The notes under the pieces were generated by a model. The model saw only the letters and a program-made list of their open reading frames with translations. It was not told the DNA's origin and ran no database searches. Positions 27,647-36,268 of a DNA stretch of 64,000 nt are shown here, in pieces. The DNA is from Ruania alba (GTDB lineage Bacteria; Actinomycetota; Actinomycetes; Actinomycetales; Beutenbergiaceae), in NCBI RefSeq assembly GCF_900105765.1, contig NZ_FNTX01000002.1:1-64000 (forward strand), read 5' to 3'. The position numbers and the translations under genes are program-made. The stretch's first letter is position 1. Every line of letters starts with the position of its first letter.

Positions 27647-29809
27647 TCAGACCGTGTACTCGAGGTACTGGGCGGGCGGACCGCTACGGGTGGTGCGGGC
27701 CTGCTCCCCGTCCGCTGCGCCGTCGGGGGCCTCCCGGGAGGCCAGCTCACGGAGCTTGCCGATGCGCTCCTCCGGCAGGTAGCGCACACCGCGCACCGGG
27801 TCCGGCTGGGGGACGTTCACCACGAGCGGGCCGTTGCCGCTGCTGTACTCCCAGTCGCCGGACCACGAGCGCCCGGGCTCGAACAGGGTGCCCTTGACGG
27901 TCACGTGCACCCGGTAGCGGTAGAAGGGGCGAAACTCGGGGTCGGAGGTGAACACGGTCCAGAACCGGTCGGTGTCCAGATCGTCCTCGCCCCAGGAGAA
28001 ACGCACCGAGGGGCGGCCGAGGGGTTCGCGGGTGTCCGGGTCGACGGGCTCGAACTCGGCCTCGACCTTCTGGGTGTTGTCGGTGAGGACCACACCCAGC
28101 TCGACCGGCCCGACGGCGAGGCGGCCGGCCGTATCGGCGCGGACCTCCAGCGTGGTGTCGTTGAGCAGCTGCCCGTTGGGTTCGGGGTCGAGATCGAGGA
28201 CGTTGTTGTCGATCTGCACGCGACGGTAGGGGTCGGAGGCCTCGCTGGGCGGCTCGGCCAGGTGCACCTTGCGCTTGACGAAGGTCTTGTCCGGGGACCA
28301 GTCCTCCGGGGCGTTCGCCACGTCGGAGGCGACCTTCTGCGCCGTCTGGTACTTCCAGGATCCGTCCTCTCCCTCCAGTCCGGCGAAGCTGTGCCCCTCC
28401 CACTGGATCTCACCGCTGGTGTTCGGGTAGCCGACCTGCACGCTGAGGAACTCGACGTTGCCGTCCTCCCAGGCGGCCACCGGGCGCACCACACGGGCGA
28501 GCTTGCGGGGCCAGTCGTCGAGATAGACGGTGAGGAAGTACTTCTTCTCCGCCTCGGGGTCGGCTTTGATCTCGTCGAACATCCCGGCCATCGAGCTGGA
28601 GATGGTGTGATCCTGCAGGTAGGCGAACTGCTGGGTCTCGTGGTACTCGAGGTTCAGGCGGGTGGTGTCGCGGCGGTACTTCAGCGCCACGCCCACACCC
28701 CACGGAGTGAAGGAACCGGAGTCCGCCTCGGCCGCTTCGACCTCGGGGGGTGGCGGGTCGAAGATCATGCCCTTGGCCTGCTCCATGAACTTCTCGTAGA
28801 CGAGATTGGACTTCTCGTCGAGGCGGCGGGCGATCTCCTCGGACCCGGGCAGCGTGGTGTCGACCTTGAGATCAACGGTGATGGTGCCGTTCGTGCGCAT
28901 GTTGTTGAACTCGGCCTGGATGTCGGCCGAGGCCCAGAAGGCACGACCCGAGGCGGCGGCCGAGAAGTGCTCGAAGACGCGGTCCCAGTTGCCGACGATG
29001 TCCAGGGTCACCACCGGGGACCACACCTTGAGCTTGTAGTTCTGGATGACGATCAGCGGGGACGCGGTGCCGTGGAAGGCCTCCCAGCAGATCGCGGCCG
29101 GGTAGGCGCCGATGAGGCCGCTGAAGGCGTGCGTGCCGGTGGGCACGATGGAGCCCTTGCCGTTGCCGTGCATCTGCCAGTACCAGGGGTCAAGGTTGGA
29201 GCCGCTGCCGCCGGTGAGGACGGGGCTGCCGTCCTCGGCGACCGGGGGCGGGCCGGACTCGTCCCGGGTGCGGGTCAGCTGGGGCCGCCCAGCGGTGCCG
29301 CGGTAGGTGAACCGGGACCCGCCGGCGCTCGGCAGCGTGGGCAGGCCGCGGGAGGTGGGCGAGACGTTGGAGACCGACGTGATGTTCTCGGTGATGATCG
29401 CCGGGCGGAAGGTGGGTTCCTTGCGGCGGCCCTTCAGCCCCCAGAACACGTCCTCGCTCTCGGCGTACTTAGCGACGATCTGCTCCTCGGCCTGACGGCG
29501 CACGTGCTCCGGGATCGCCCCGGTCACGGAGAAGCTGAGCACACCGCCGGCGACCTCGCCGGGTGAGCCGATGACTGCCTCCCCGCCGGTACCGGAGAAG
29601 CGGATCAGGTTGAACAGGTAGTCGCCCGAGTCCGGCCCGTCCTTACGGGCCATCCGCACGATGTTCGGGATGTAGTAGAAGACGGGCGATTCGCCCTGCC
29701 TGATCAGTTCCTGCTGGTTCACGTCGGGCAGATACAGCACGTCGTACCCACCGCTGACGATCGGTTCGGTTCCCCCGGCGTAGGTAGGCCCCATGGCTTG
29801 AACGGACAT
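27647..29809 (-). CDS. Large protein of unknown function (720 residues), caspase operon
   Basis: First gene of the three-gene operon. The frame is open from 29944, but I prefer ATG 29809, which follows GGGGA at six bases and gives 720 residues; the sequence between lacks a ribosome site. No signal peptide. Features seen: a Tyr/Pro-rich start (GGYDVLYLPDVNQQEL), mid-protein WYWQMHGNGKGSIVPTGTHA, and a C-terminal half with beta-rich repeats (for example VELGVVLTDNTQKVEAEF). Family not recognised. A virion-like, polymer-binding or effector role cannot be told apart from sequence. Confidence 0.7.
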   Translation of the reverse strand: MSVQAMGPTYAGGTEPIVSGGYDVLYLPDVNQQELIRQGESPVFYYIPNIVRMARKDGPDSGDYLFNLIRFSGTGGEAVIGSPGEVAGGVLSFSVTGAIPEHVRRQAEEQIVAKYAESEDVFWGLKGRRKEPTFRPAIITENITSVSNVSPTSRGLPTLPSAGGSRFTYRGTAGRPQLTRTRDESGPPPVAEDGSPVLTGGSGSNLDPWYWQMHGNGKGSIVPTGTHAFSGLIGAYPAAICWEAFHGTASPLIVIQNYKLKVWSPVVTLDIVGNWDRVFEHFSAAASGRAFWASADIQAEFNNMRTNGTITVDLKVDTTLPGSEEIARRLDEKSNLVYEKFMEQAKGMIFDPPPPEVEAAEADSGSFTPWGVGVALKYRRDTTRLNLEYHETQQFAYLQDHTISSSMAGMFDEIKADPEAEKKYFLTVYLDDWPRKLARVVRPVAAWEDGNVEFLSVQVGYPNTSGEIQWEGHSFAGLEGEDGSWKYQTAQKVASDVANAPEDWSPDKTFVKRKVHLAEPPSEASDPYRRVQIDNNVLDLDPEPNGQLLNDTTLEVRADTAGRLAVGPVELGVVLTDNTQKVEAEFEPVDPDTREPLGRPSVRFSWGEDDLDTDRFWTVFTSDPEFRPFYRYRVHVTVKGTLFEPGRSWSGDWEYSSGNGPLVVNVPQPDPVRGVRYLPEERIGKLRELASREAPDGAADGEQARTTRSGPPAQYLEYTV

Positions 29810-29953
29810 GACGTTCCCCAATCTCGGTGACAGGTGGTCGTACCTGCTCATGAGGGGGTCGGGGGCGGCGTGATACAGCCACCGGGTCATCACGCGTGGC
29901 GAAGGGCGATCGAGACAGCAACTCAGTCCTACGACGGCGAGCAATCGACCGAT

Positions 29954-29965
29954 TCAACCGGTTGA
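29954..29965. promoter_or_regulatory. Perfect palindrome upstream of the polysaccharide locus
   Basis: TCAACCGGTTGA is a 12-base perfect palindrome with a central CG, nearly symmetric for two more bases on each side. It lies 103 bases before the ATG of the binding-protein gene and 145 bases before the caspase operon start. A plausible operator for the locus regulators at 43211-44287 (LacI) or 44471-45592 (GntR). Confidence 0.45.
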
Positions 29966-30005
29966 TTTGGTGAGGGAACAACCGCATAGAACACTTTGAT
30001 CCATC

Positions 30006-30034
30006 TTGACATTGAGAAGGGAAAGCGGTTGACT
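30006..30034 (+). promoter_or_regulatory. Possible promoter of the polysaccharide locus
   Basis: A consensus -35 TTGACA (30006-30011), 17-base spacer and a weak -10 TTGACT (30029-30034) lie 33 bases before the ATG at 30068. The -10 matches consensus at only three of six bases, so an alternative promoter around 29962-29992 cannot be excluded. Confidence 0.35.
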
Positions 30035-30067
30035 CATGGAAGTCGACATTCGAAGGAGAGAGTCATC

Positions 30068-31561
30068 ATGGACAATCACAGGCTGACGCGACGCCACATG
30101 CTCGGGCTGCTCGGCGCGGGAGCAGGGAGCGCCACGCTGGCAGGCTGCGGCAGGGAACGGCCCGAGGACGACCCGGCGCCGTCCGGATCCGCCGGCGAGT
30201 CCCTCAGCGGCGCGGTCCGCGTCGCACTGGGAGCACCGAACCCGAACTACGAGGCGTTCCTGAACGAGCAGGTCACCGTCTTCAACCAGCAGTATCCGGA
30301 CATCGAGGTCGAGATGCTGTTCTACCCGCCGCCGGAGTACGCCAACGCGATCAACCTGGCGTTCACCTCCGGCGAGGCTCCCGACGTCTACCGGCTCACC
30401 GGCCCGTCCCCGGCCACGAACATGGTGAACTCCTACCGCAACGACTGGCTGCAGCCGCTGACCCCGTTCCTCACCGACGAGTTCAAGTCCCGCGCCTTCG
30501 CCGAGGGCACGTGGGAGAACCCCGACGTGAGCGGCCTCTTCGTCGGCGAGGACGTCTACGCCCTCCCGCTGGAGTCGATGCGCTACACCCAGCTGCGGAT
30601 CCTCTACTGCAACCGGGAGCTGCTCGCGGCTGCCGGGGCGGACGCACCGCCGGCGACGTGGAGCGAAGCAGCGGAGCTTGCGAAAGCCATCACGGCCAGC
30701 GGTGACGACGTGCACGGGTTCGGGTTGTCGGGCCAGAACATGGTGGTCTCCGTGGACGCGTTGCAGAACGTGGCTGGCCCCCCGATGTCGGGCATCGCGC
30801 CGATCAACCTCACCAACGCCACGTCCGGCGCGTCGCACGAGAGCTATGTGGGCGCCGTCGACTTCCTGCGGCAGATGGCAGCAGACGGATCGATCACACC
30901 GGGATACGAGTCCTGGGACGCAGCGCGACCGATCCAGGAGTTCGCCCTTGGAACTCTCGGCATGTACATCGGCGCGAACTTCCACGCCGGGCGCATCCGC
31001 GAGACGAACCCCGATCTCGACTTCGTGATGGGCACCGTCCCCGTGCCGGACTCGGGGCGCGGTGGCTACCAGCGCGCGGTGGCACTGAACCAGCCGTACT
31101 GGGGGATGAGCAAGACAGCCCAGAACCCGGAAGCCGCCTGGGCCTGGATGGACTTCATGAGCACCCCCGAGTTCCAGAGCGCCGCCTATCAGGCACTGGG
31201 CCTCATCCCGGCGCTGGAGGACGCGATCGCTCCCGAGGACATGACCGACGACACCAGCCGGCAGGTCGAGATCATGGACGAGACCCTGCGGGTGAGCCCC
31301 AACGTCGCCTCCAACGGTCTCGACGCCGACCAGCTGCTCTCGGCCGCGACCGGAGCCGCCCCGAACCCGAACGCCGTCGAGCTCTACACCCGCTCCATCA
31401 CCGAGGACGTCGAGTACGCCGGCCCCGCCGGCGACTTCGACGCCGCCTTCGACCAGGTGATCGACGACACGGTGGAGCGTCTGCAGTCCGACGGCCTCGA
31501 GGTATCGCGGGACGACCTCGAGTTCCCGAGCTGGGACCCGCTGCAGGACTACACGGGCTGA
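30068..31561 (+). CDS. ABC transporter substrate-binding lipoprotein of the polysaccharide locus
   Basis: A 497-residue extracellular binding protein (family 1). Twin-arginine signal (RRHMLGLLG, from residue 8) with lipobox LAGC (Cys27). Contains the APDVYRL and WDPLQDYTG-type ends of sugar-binding proteins. ATG 30068 follows AGGAGA. First gene of a compact operon; the permeases follow within 3 bases. Given the neighbours (lyase, sulfatases), the ligand is probably an unsaturated or sulfated oligosaccharide; this is inference. Confidence 0.9.
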   Translation: MDNHRLTRRHMLGLLGAGAGSATLAGCGRERPEDDPAPSGSAGESLSGAVRVALGAPNPNYEAFLNEQVTVFNQQYPDIEVEMLFYPPPEYANAINLAFTSGEAPDVYRLTGPSPATNMVNSYRNDWLQPLTPFLTDEFKSRAFAEGTWENPDVSGLFVGEDVYALPLESMRYTQLRILYCNRELLAAAGADAPPATWSEAAELAKAITASGDDVHGFGLSGQNMVVSVDALQNVAGPPMSGIAPINLTNATSGASHESYVGAVDFLRQMAADGSITPGYESWDAARPIQEFALGTLGMYIGANFHAGRIRETNPDLDFVMGTVPVPDSGRGGYQRAVALNQPYWGMSKTAQNPEAAWAWMDFMSTPEFQSAAYQALGLIPALEDAIAPEDMTDDTSRQVEIMDETLRVSPNVASNGLDADQLLSAATGAAPNPNAVELYTRSITEDVEYAGPAGDFDAAFDQVIDDTVERLQSDGLEVSRDDLEFPSWDPLQDYTG

Positions 31562-31564
31562 TCG

Positions 31565-32569
31565 ATGACGCTGACCGTCGATACGGACCCGCTGGAGACC
31601 AGCGGGTCCGCGAAACCCGGGCCACCTGCAGGAGACCGCTTCGCCCGGATCAAGGAGCACCGGTGGCACTACCTGTTCGTCGCTCCCATGGTGATCCTGC
31701 TCGCCCTGTTCACCCTCTGGCCGATCGTGGCCAGTTGGGCGTACGGGTTCTACGAGTGGGACGGCTACGGCCCGCTGGAGCACTTCATCGGCCTGGACAA
31801 CTACCGCGAGGCTGCCGCTGACCCCAGCTTCTGGCAGGCGTTCGGCAACACCTTCTGGTTCTCCTTCGCGTCGCTGTTCATCCAGGCCCCGCTCGCGTTG
31901 CTGTTCGCGCTCATCCTGAACAACCCGCGGCTGTTCGCACGCAACGTGTACCGGGTGCTGCTGTTCATCCCGGTGGTCAGCACGACGGCGGTCGTCGGCC
32001 TGGTCTTCTCGGTGCTGCTGGACACCAATCGCGGTCCGATCAACGTGGTCCTGACCACGCTGGGACTGGAGCCGGTGAACTTCCTCGGGGACTCCTCCAC
32101 GGCACTGGCGACCGTGATCGCCGTCGAGACGTGGCGTGGCCTGGGGATCACGATGATCTACTGGCTGGCCGCGTTGCAGACCATTCCGGGCGAGCTCTAT
32201 GAGGCAGCCAAGATCGACGGTGCTGGGCGCTGGCGCACCTTCGGATCGATCACCCTCCCACTGCTGGCACCATTCGCCATCATCATCATGCTGCTGACGT
32301 TCATCACCAGCTTCAACGCCTTCGACATCGTGCAGACGATGACCGCCGGTGGACCCAACGGTGCCAGCGACATCGTGCAGACCTATATCTACCGGTACGC
32401 CTTCGCACCCACCCAGTTCATCCCCCGATTCGGGTTCGCCTCGGCTGCAGCCCTGCTGTTCGGACTCGTGGTGATGGTGCTGACCTTCGTCCAGGTGCTC
32501 CTCGTCCGCCAGGCGCGCCGCAAGGCAGCAGGCGTCAGCCAGACCACAGACCAGGAGGCCACGTCATGA
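31565..32569 (+). CDS. Carbohydrate ABC transporter permease, MalF type
   Basis: A 334-residue CUT1-type permease with six membrane segments. EAA loop YEAAKIDGAGRWRTF near residue 218. It starts 3 bases after the binding-protein stop and ends overlapping the next permease by four bases (ATGA). No ATPase subunit is encoded in the locus, so a shared one must be used. Confidence 0.9.
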   Translation: MTLTVDTDPLETSGSAKPGPPAGDRFARIKEHRWHYLFVAPMVILLALFTLWPIVASWAYGFYEWDGYGPLEHFIGLDNYREAAADPSFWQAFGNTFWFSFASLFIQAPLALLFALILNNPRLFARNVYRVLLFIPVVSTTAVVGLVFSVLLDTNRGPINVVLTTLGLEPVNFLGDSSTALATVIAVETWRGLGITMIYWLAALQTIPGELYEAAKIDGAGRWRTFGSITLPLLAPFAIIIMLLTFITSFNAFDIVQTMTAGGPNGASDIVQTYIYRYAFAPTQFIPRFGFASAAALLFGLVVMVLTFVQVLLVRQARRKAAGVSQTTDQEATS

Positions 32570-33483
32570 CAACGACGGAGACCCGTCGTACGGCGGCACC
32601 TCAGCCCACGCGACGCGGACCGCGGAGCACCGGCGCTGGCTTGCGCCGTCAACGGTCCATGGGGCGGACCGGGCGGATGGTCACCCACCTGGTGCTGCTG
32701 CCCCTGGTGTTCCTGTGGGTGTACCCGTACGCGTGGTCGATGGTCTCCAGCATCCGGCCCCAGGCGGAGACGCTACTCGGCGGCGCGAGCCTGATCCCGG
32801 AGGAGTTGACCTGGAGCAACTTCGAGCGTGCGTGGACGCAGGCCCGGTTCGAGACCTACACGATCAACACGGTCATCGTGACTCTGGCCGTGGTCTTCCT
32901 GACCATCGCGATCTCCGCGACCGCCGGCTACGCGCTCGGCCGCGGTTCGATGCCCGGCCGGAAGGTGATCATCGGAACGCTGGTGGTGACGATGTTCCTG
33001 CCGAAGGGCTTCACCATCATCCCGGTCTTCCTGCTCATCGACGCGCTCGGCGTGAACAACACGCTGTTCGCGGTGATCCTCGCAGAGGCGGGGCCCGCGC
33101 ACATCATGCCGATCCTGCTCTACATCGGGTACTTCTCGGCTATCCCCCGCGATCTGGAGGATGCGGCCCGCGTGGACGGCGCCGGCTTCGTCCGCACCTT
33201 TGCCTCGGTGATGTTCCCGATGGCCAAGCCGGTCACCGCCACCGTGGCGATCTTCAGCTTCATCGGTGCATGGAACGCCTTCCTCGTACCGCTGGTGTTC
33301 ACCCTGAACGCTCCGGAGCTGCGCACGCTCGGCGTGGGGATCTACGCCTTCTTCGGGGAGGACTCCATCGACTGGGGTGGCCTCGCAGCGGCATCCGTGA
33401 TCGCCGTGGTCCCGGTGATCGTGGTGTTCCTTTCCTTGCAGAAGTACTTCGTCGATGGCATCGCGGGGTCGATCAAGGGATGA
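32566..33483 (+). CDS. Carbohydrate ABC transporter permease, MalG type
   Basis: A 305-residue partner permease. EAA loop EDAARVDGAGFVRTF near residue 200, and C-terminal KYFVDGIAGSIKG typical of MalG proteins. ATGA overlap on both sides, so translation is probably coupled through to the first sulfatase. Confidence 0.9.
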   Translation: MTTTETRRTAAPQPTRRGPRSTGAGLRRQRSMGRTGRMVTHLVLLPLVFLWVYPYAWSMVSSIRPQAETLLGGASLIPEELTWSNFERAWTQARFETYTINTVIVTLAVVFLTIAISATAGYALGRGSMPGRKVIIGTLVVTMFLPKGFTIIPVFLLIDALGVNNTLFAVILAEAGPAHIMPILLYIGYFSAIPRDLEDAARVDGAGFVRTFASVMFPMAKPVTATVAIFSFIGAWNAFLVPLVFTLNAPELRTLGVGIYAFFGEDSIDWGGLAAASVIAVVPVIVVFLSLQKYFVDGIAGSIKG

Positions 33484-35051
33484 CCGCAACGGAACAGCCC
33501 GACATCCTGCTCATCCTCGCCGACCAGCTGCCCGCCGCAGCATTGGGCAGTTACGGGTGCACGGTGCCATCGGTCACCCCGCACCTCGACGCCCTCGCCG
33601 AACGGGGCGTCCGGTTCGACCGGCACTACACCCCGGTTCCGATCTGCGGTCCGAGCCGGGTCGCGCTGCTCACCGGCTGCTCCCCGGCCGTGACCGGCGG
33701 AGTGGCCAACGACTCCCCGCGTCACCCCGACGTGCGCTACGCACCGCAGGACCTGCGCGAGGCCGGGTACACCACCACGGGGATCGGCAAGTTCCACCTC
33801 GTCCCGCACAGCGAGTACCCGCCGGACGACCTCGACGAGTTCGGGTTCGACCACGTCGAAATCACCGAGGACACCAAGCACGGACCGTGGATGGACTGGA
33901 TCGCCCAGGAGCACCCCGAGCGCGTCGACGAGGCGTTCGCCACGACCTGGCCTGCCCCCTACCTGAGCGCGATGCCACCGGACGGCCGCGATGAGCGGGA
34001 CCGCTGGGAGCAGGCACAGCAGCGCCATCTGGCACCGCTCGCGGCTGAGCCGCACCGGCCCATCGTGCATCCCTCGCCGCTGCCCGCCGAACTCCATCAG
34101 TCCACCTGGATCGCGGACCGGACGATCCACCACATGCAGGAGCGCGATCCCGACCGCCCGATGTTCCTTTACGCCTCCTTCGTGGATCCGCACGATCCGT
34201 ACGACCCGCCGGAACCGTGGTGGTCGTTCGTCGACCCCGACGACGTCCCATCGCCAGTCCCGCAGGAGTGGGACAGGCACAACGCACCCTGGCAGTACCC
34301 GGCCTTCCAGGACACCAAGTTCGGGCTGGACACCTTCGACGAGGGCACCTGGGCAACCCTGCGGGCCGCCTACTTCGGCTCGCTCGCCTTCGTGGACGAA
34401 CAGATCGGCCGGATCCTGACGGCGCTGCGGGACAGCGGTCGGGAACGCGACACCTTGGTCCTGGTGACCACCGACCACGGCGACCTGCTCGGCGACCACG
34501 GCCTGCTGATGAAGGGACCCTGGCACTACGACTCCTGCATCCGCGTCCCGATGATCGCCGCCGGCGCGGGAACCGAGGTCGGGGCCAGTTTCGACGGGCT
34601 CACCTCGCACCTGGACCTACGCCCTACCCTGCTCTCCGCGGCAGGGATCGACGCCGGCCCGAGCGAAGGCGTCAGACTCCCCCGGTCGACCACGGAGCTG
34701 TCCGACCACCAGGGGCACGACCACCTCGTGGTAGAGACCAACACCTCGTACGTGGCCCCGGCCGGGGACCAGGTGCGCACGCTGCTCAGCGCCGACGGGT
34801 GGCGGCTGACCGTCTTCCCCGATCAGGAGTACGGCGAGCTGTTCCACCTAGTGGACGACCCCCAGGAGCAGACCAACCGGTACGACGAGCCGGGCTGCCT
34901 GCAGCGACGCCTGCAGATGACCGAAGAGCTGGTGGCCGCGATGGCCGCCCCGTCGATGGCGCAGTACCGACCCGGGACACGGCCGCCCGCCACTGCGCCG
35001 CAAACCGCCACGCGTGCCAGCGCTGGGACTGACCGAACGGTCGCGTCATGA
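33480..35051 (+). CDS. Sulfatase (formylglycine type), first of three
   Basis: A 523-residue alkaline-phosphatase-fold sulfatase that removes sulfate esters from sugars. The Cys-type signature for formylglycine maturation is CGPSR with Cys56. Metal-site residues near the start (ILADQ) and later TTDHGDLLGDHG fit the family. No signal peptide, so it should act in the cytoplasm on imported fragments. Needs a formylglycine-generating enzyme, not encoded in this window. Starts at ATG 33480 in overlap with the permease stop. Confidence 0.88.
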   Translation: MTATEQPDILLILADQLPAAALGSYGCTVPSVTPHLDALAERGVRFDRHYTPVPICGPSRVALLTGCSPAVTGGVANDSPRHPDVRYAPQDLREAGYTTTGIGKFHLVPHSEYPPDDLDEFGFDHVEITEDTKHGPWMDWIAQEHPERVDEAFATTWPAPYLSAMPPDGRDERDRWEQAQQRHLAPLAAEPHRPIVHPSPLPAELHQSTWIADRTIHHMQERDPDRPMFLYASFVDPHDPYDPPEPWWSFVDPDDVPSPVPQEWDRHNAPWQYPAFQDTKFGLDTFDEGTWATLRAAYFGSLAFVDEQIGRILTALRDSGRERDTLVLVTTDHGDLLGDHGLLMKGPWHYDSCIRVPMIAAGAGTEVGASFDGLTSHLDLRPTLLSAAGIDAGPSEGVRLPRSTTELSDHQGHDHLVVETNTSYVAPAGDQVRTLLSADGWRLTVFPDQEYGELFHLVDDPQEQTNRYDEPGCLQRRLQMTEELVAAMAAPSMAQYRPGTRPPATAPQTATRASAGTDRTVAS

Positions 35052-36268
35052 CCGCCGCCTGGCGCGCCCTGGATGCCGAGGTCCGGTCCTGGTGGGACAT
35101 CGACCTCGCCCGTGCAGACCCCGCCGCGTGCGCCGAGGACGCCACGCTGCTCCCGCTGCCGAGCCCGTACATCACCGCGGGCGGCACCCACACCAGCGAT
35201 TTCGCCGAGATGTACGGGTGGGACACGGCGTTCATCAATCACGGCCTCCTCGCGCACGAGCGGGGCGACATCGTGGCCGGCCACATCGACAATCACCTGA
35301 CCATGATCGAGCGGTACGGGATGGTGCTCAACGGCAACCGCAGCTACTACCTCACCCGGTCCCAGCCGCCGCTGCTCGCCGACTCGATCGCGGCTTACAT
35401 CCGCTGCACGGGCGACGAGCAGCTGGTCCGGCGGGCGGCTGCCGCGCTGGCCGCGGAGTACCTGGACTACTGGTGCGGGCCGGAGCATCAGACCGAGGCG
35501 GGGTTGGCGCGCGCTTTCGACCGTGGGGCGCCGAACCTCCGCGCGGAGCTCGCGGCCGAGGCCGAGACCGGCCTCGACTTCACGGCACAGTACGGGGGCG
35601 ACGCTCGCCGGTGCGTGCCGTTGGTCCTGAACACCGCCCTGGTGCGGACGGCGCGCGTGCTCGCCGAGCTCCATCAGCTGCTGAATGAGCCGGCTGCCGC
35701 CGAGGGCTGGCACCAGCGAGCCGAGGTCCGGGCACAGGCGATCCGGGAGCACTGCTGGGCCGAGGACTTCTTTTACGAGTTCGACATCTCGAACCGACGC
35801 CACGTACCGGTCCGGACCGTTGCGGCCTACTGGACCCTCTGGGCCGGCGTGGCCACCGCGGAGCAGGCCGCCACGTTGGTGGACGCATTGCCGGACTTCC
35901 GAGGACCGGGCGGGCTCGCCAGCACCGACCGCCGGTACGCCAGCCCGCATCCCGAGTTCACCGACCTGCAGTGGCAGCACCCGGCCGGCTGGGCGCCGAT
36001 GCAGATGATCGCCGTGGCTGGCCTCGACGCCTACGGCTACCACGAGCACGCCGCGAGCATCGCGCGTGACTTCGTCGACCTGCAGGTCCGCACGCACGCC
36101 GCGACCGGGTCGTTGTGGGAACGCTACGACGTCGTCCACGACGGCGCGCTACCGACCGATCTGCCCGTCGAGCGCTATCAGGTGGTCCCGATGCACGGCT
36201 GGTCCGCCGCGGCCGTCGCCGTGCTCGGACGCCGCGCCTACGCACCCGCCGAAGGAGACCTCCGATGA
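35048..36268 (+). CDS. GH37-like (trehalase-fold) glycosidase
   Basis: A 406-residue (alpha/alpha)6-barrel glycosidase. Trehalase-type signatures appear in modified form: GGTHTSDFAEMYGWDTAF near residue 45, ETGLDFTAQY near 176 (family ESGWDFSSR, keeping the Asp), LQWQHPAGWAP near 306 and a C-terminal LWERYD glutamate. The differences and the context among sulfatases argue for a substrate other than trehalose. Cytoplasmic; ATGA overlaps at both ends. Confidence 0.72.
   Translation: MTAAWRALDAEVRSWWDIDLARADPAACAEDATLLPLPSPYITAGGTHTSDFAEMYGWDTAFINHGLLAHERGDIVAGHIDNHLTMIERYGMVLNGNRSYYLTRSQPPLLADSIAAYIRCTGDEQLVRRAAAALAAEYLDYWCGPEHQTEAGLARAFDRGAPNLRAELAAEAETGLDFTAQYGGDARRCVPLVLNTALVRTARVLAELHQLLNEPAAAEGWHQRAEVRAQAIREHCWAEDFFYEFDISNRRHVPVRTVAAYWTLWAGVATAEQAATLVDALPDFRGPGGLASTDRRYASPHPEFTDLQWQHPAGWAPMQMIAVAGLDAYGYHEHAASIARDFVDLQVRTHAATGSLWERYDVVHDGALPTDLPVERYQVVPMHGWSAAAVAVLGRRAYAPAEGDLR

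Noticed and set aside
27440-29566. Long plus-strand open frame of about 700 codons opposite the caspase operon
   Set aside because: High-GC antisense shadow; its product is low-complexity Gly/Val/Leu-rich and lacks motifs, while the minus-strand genes have start signals and operon spacing.
23156-29809. Bacterial gasdermin defence system
   Set aside because: The partners of the caspase-like protease are 720 and 970 residues and do not show the short pore-forming architecture or C-terminal palmitoyl-cysteine start of known bacterial gasdermins.
29954-31783. Long minus-strand open frame opposite the binding-protein and permease genes
   Set aside because: Antisense of a clear solute-binding protein with signal peptide and lipobox; a GC-codon shadow.
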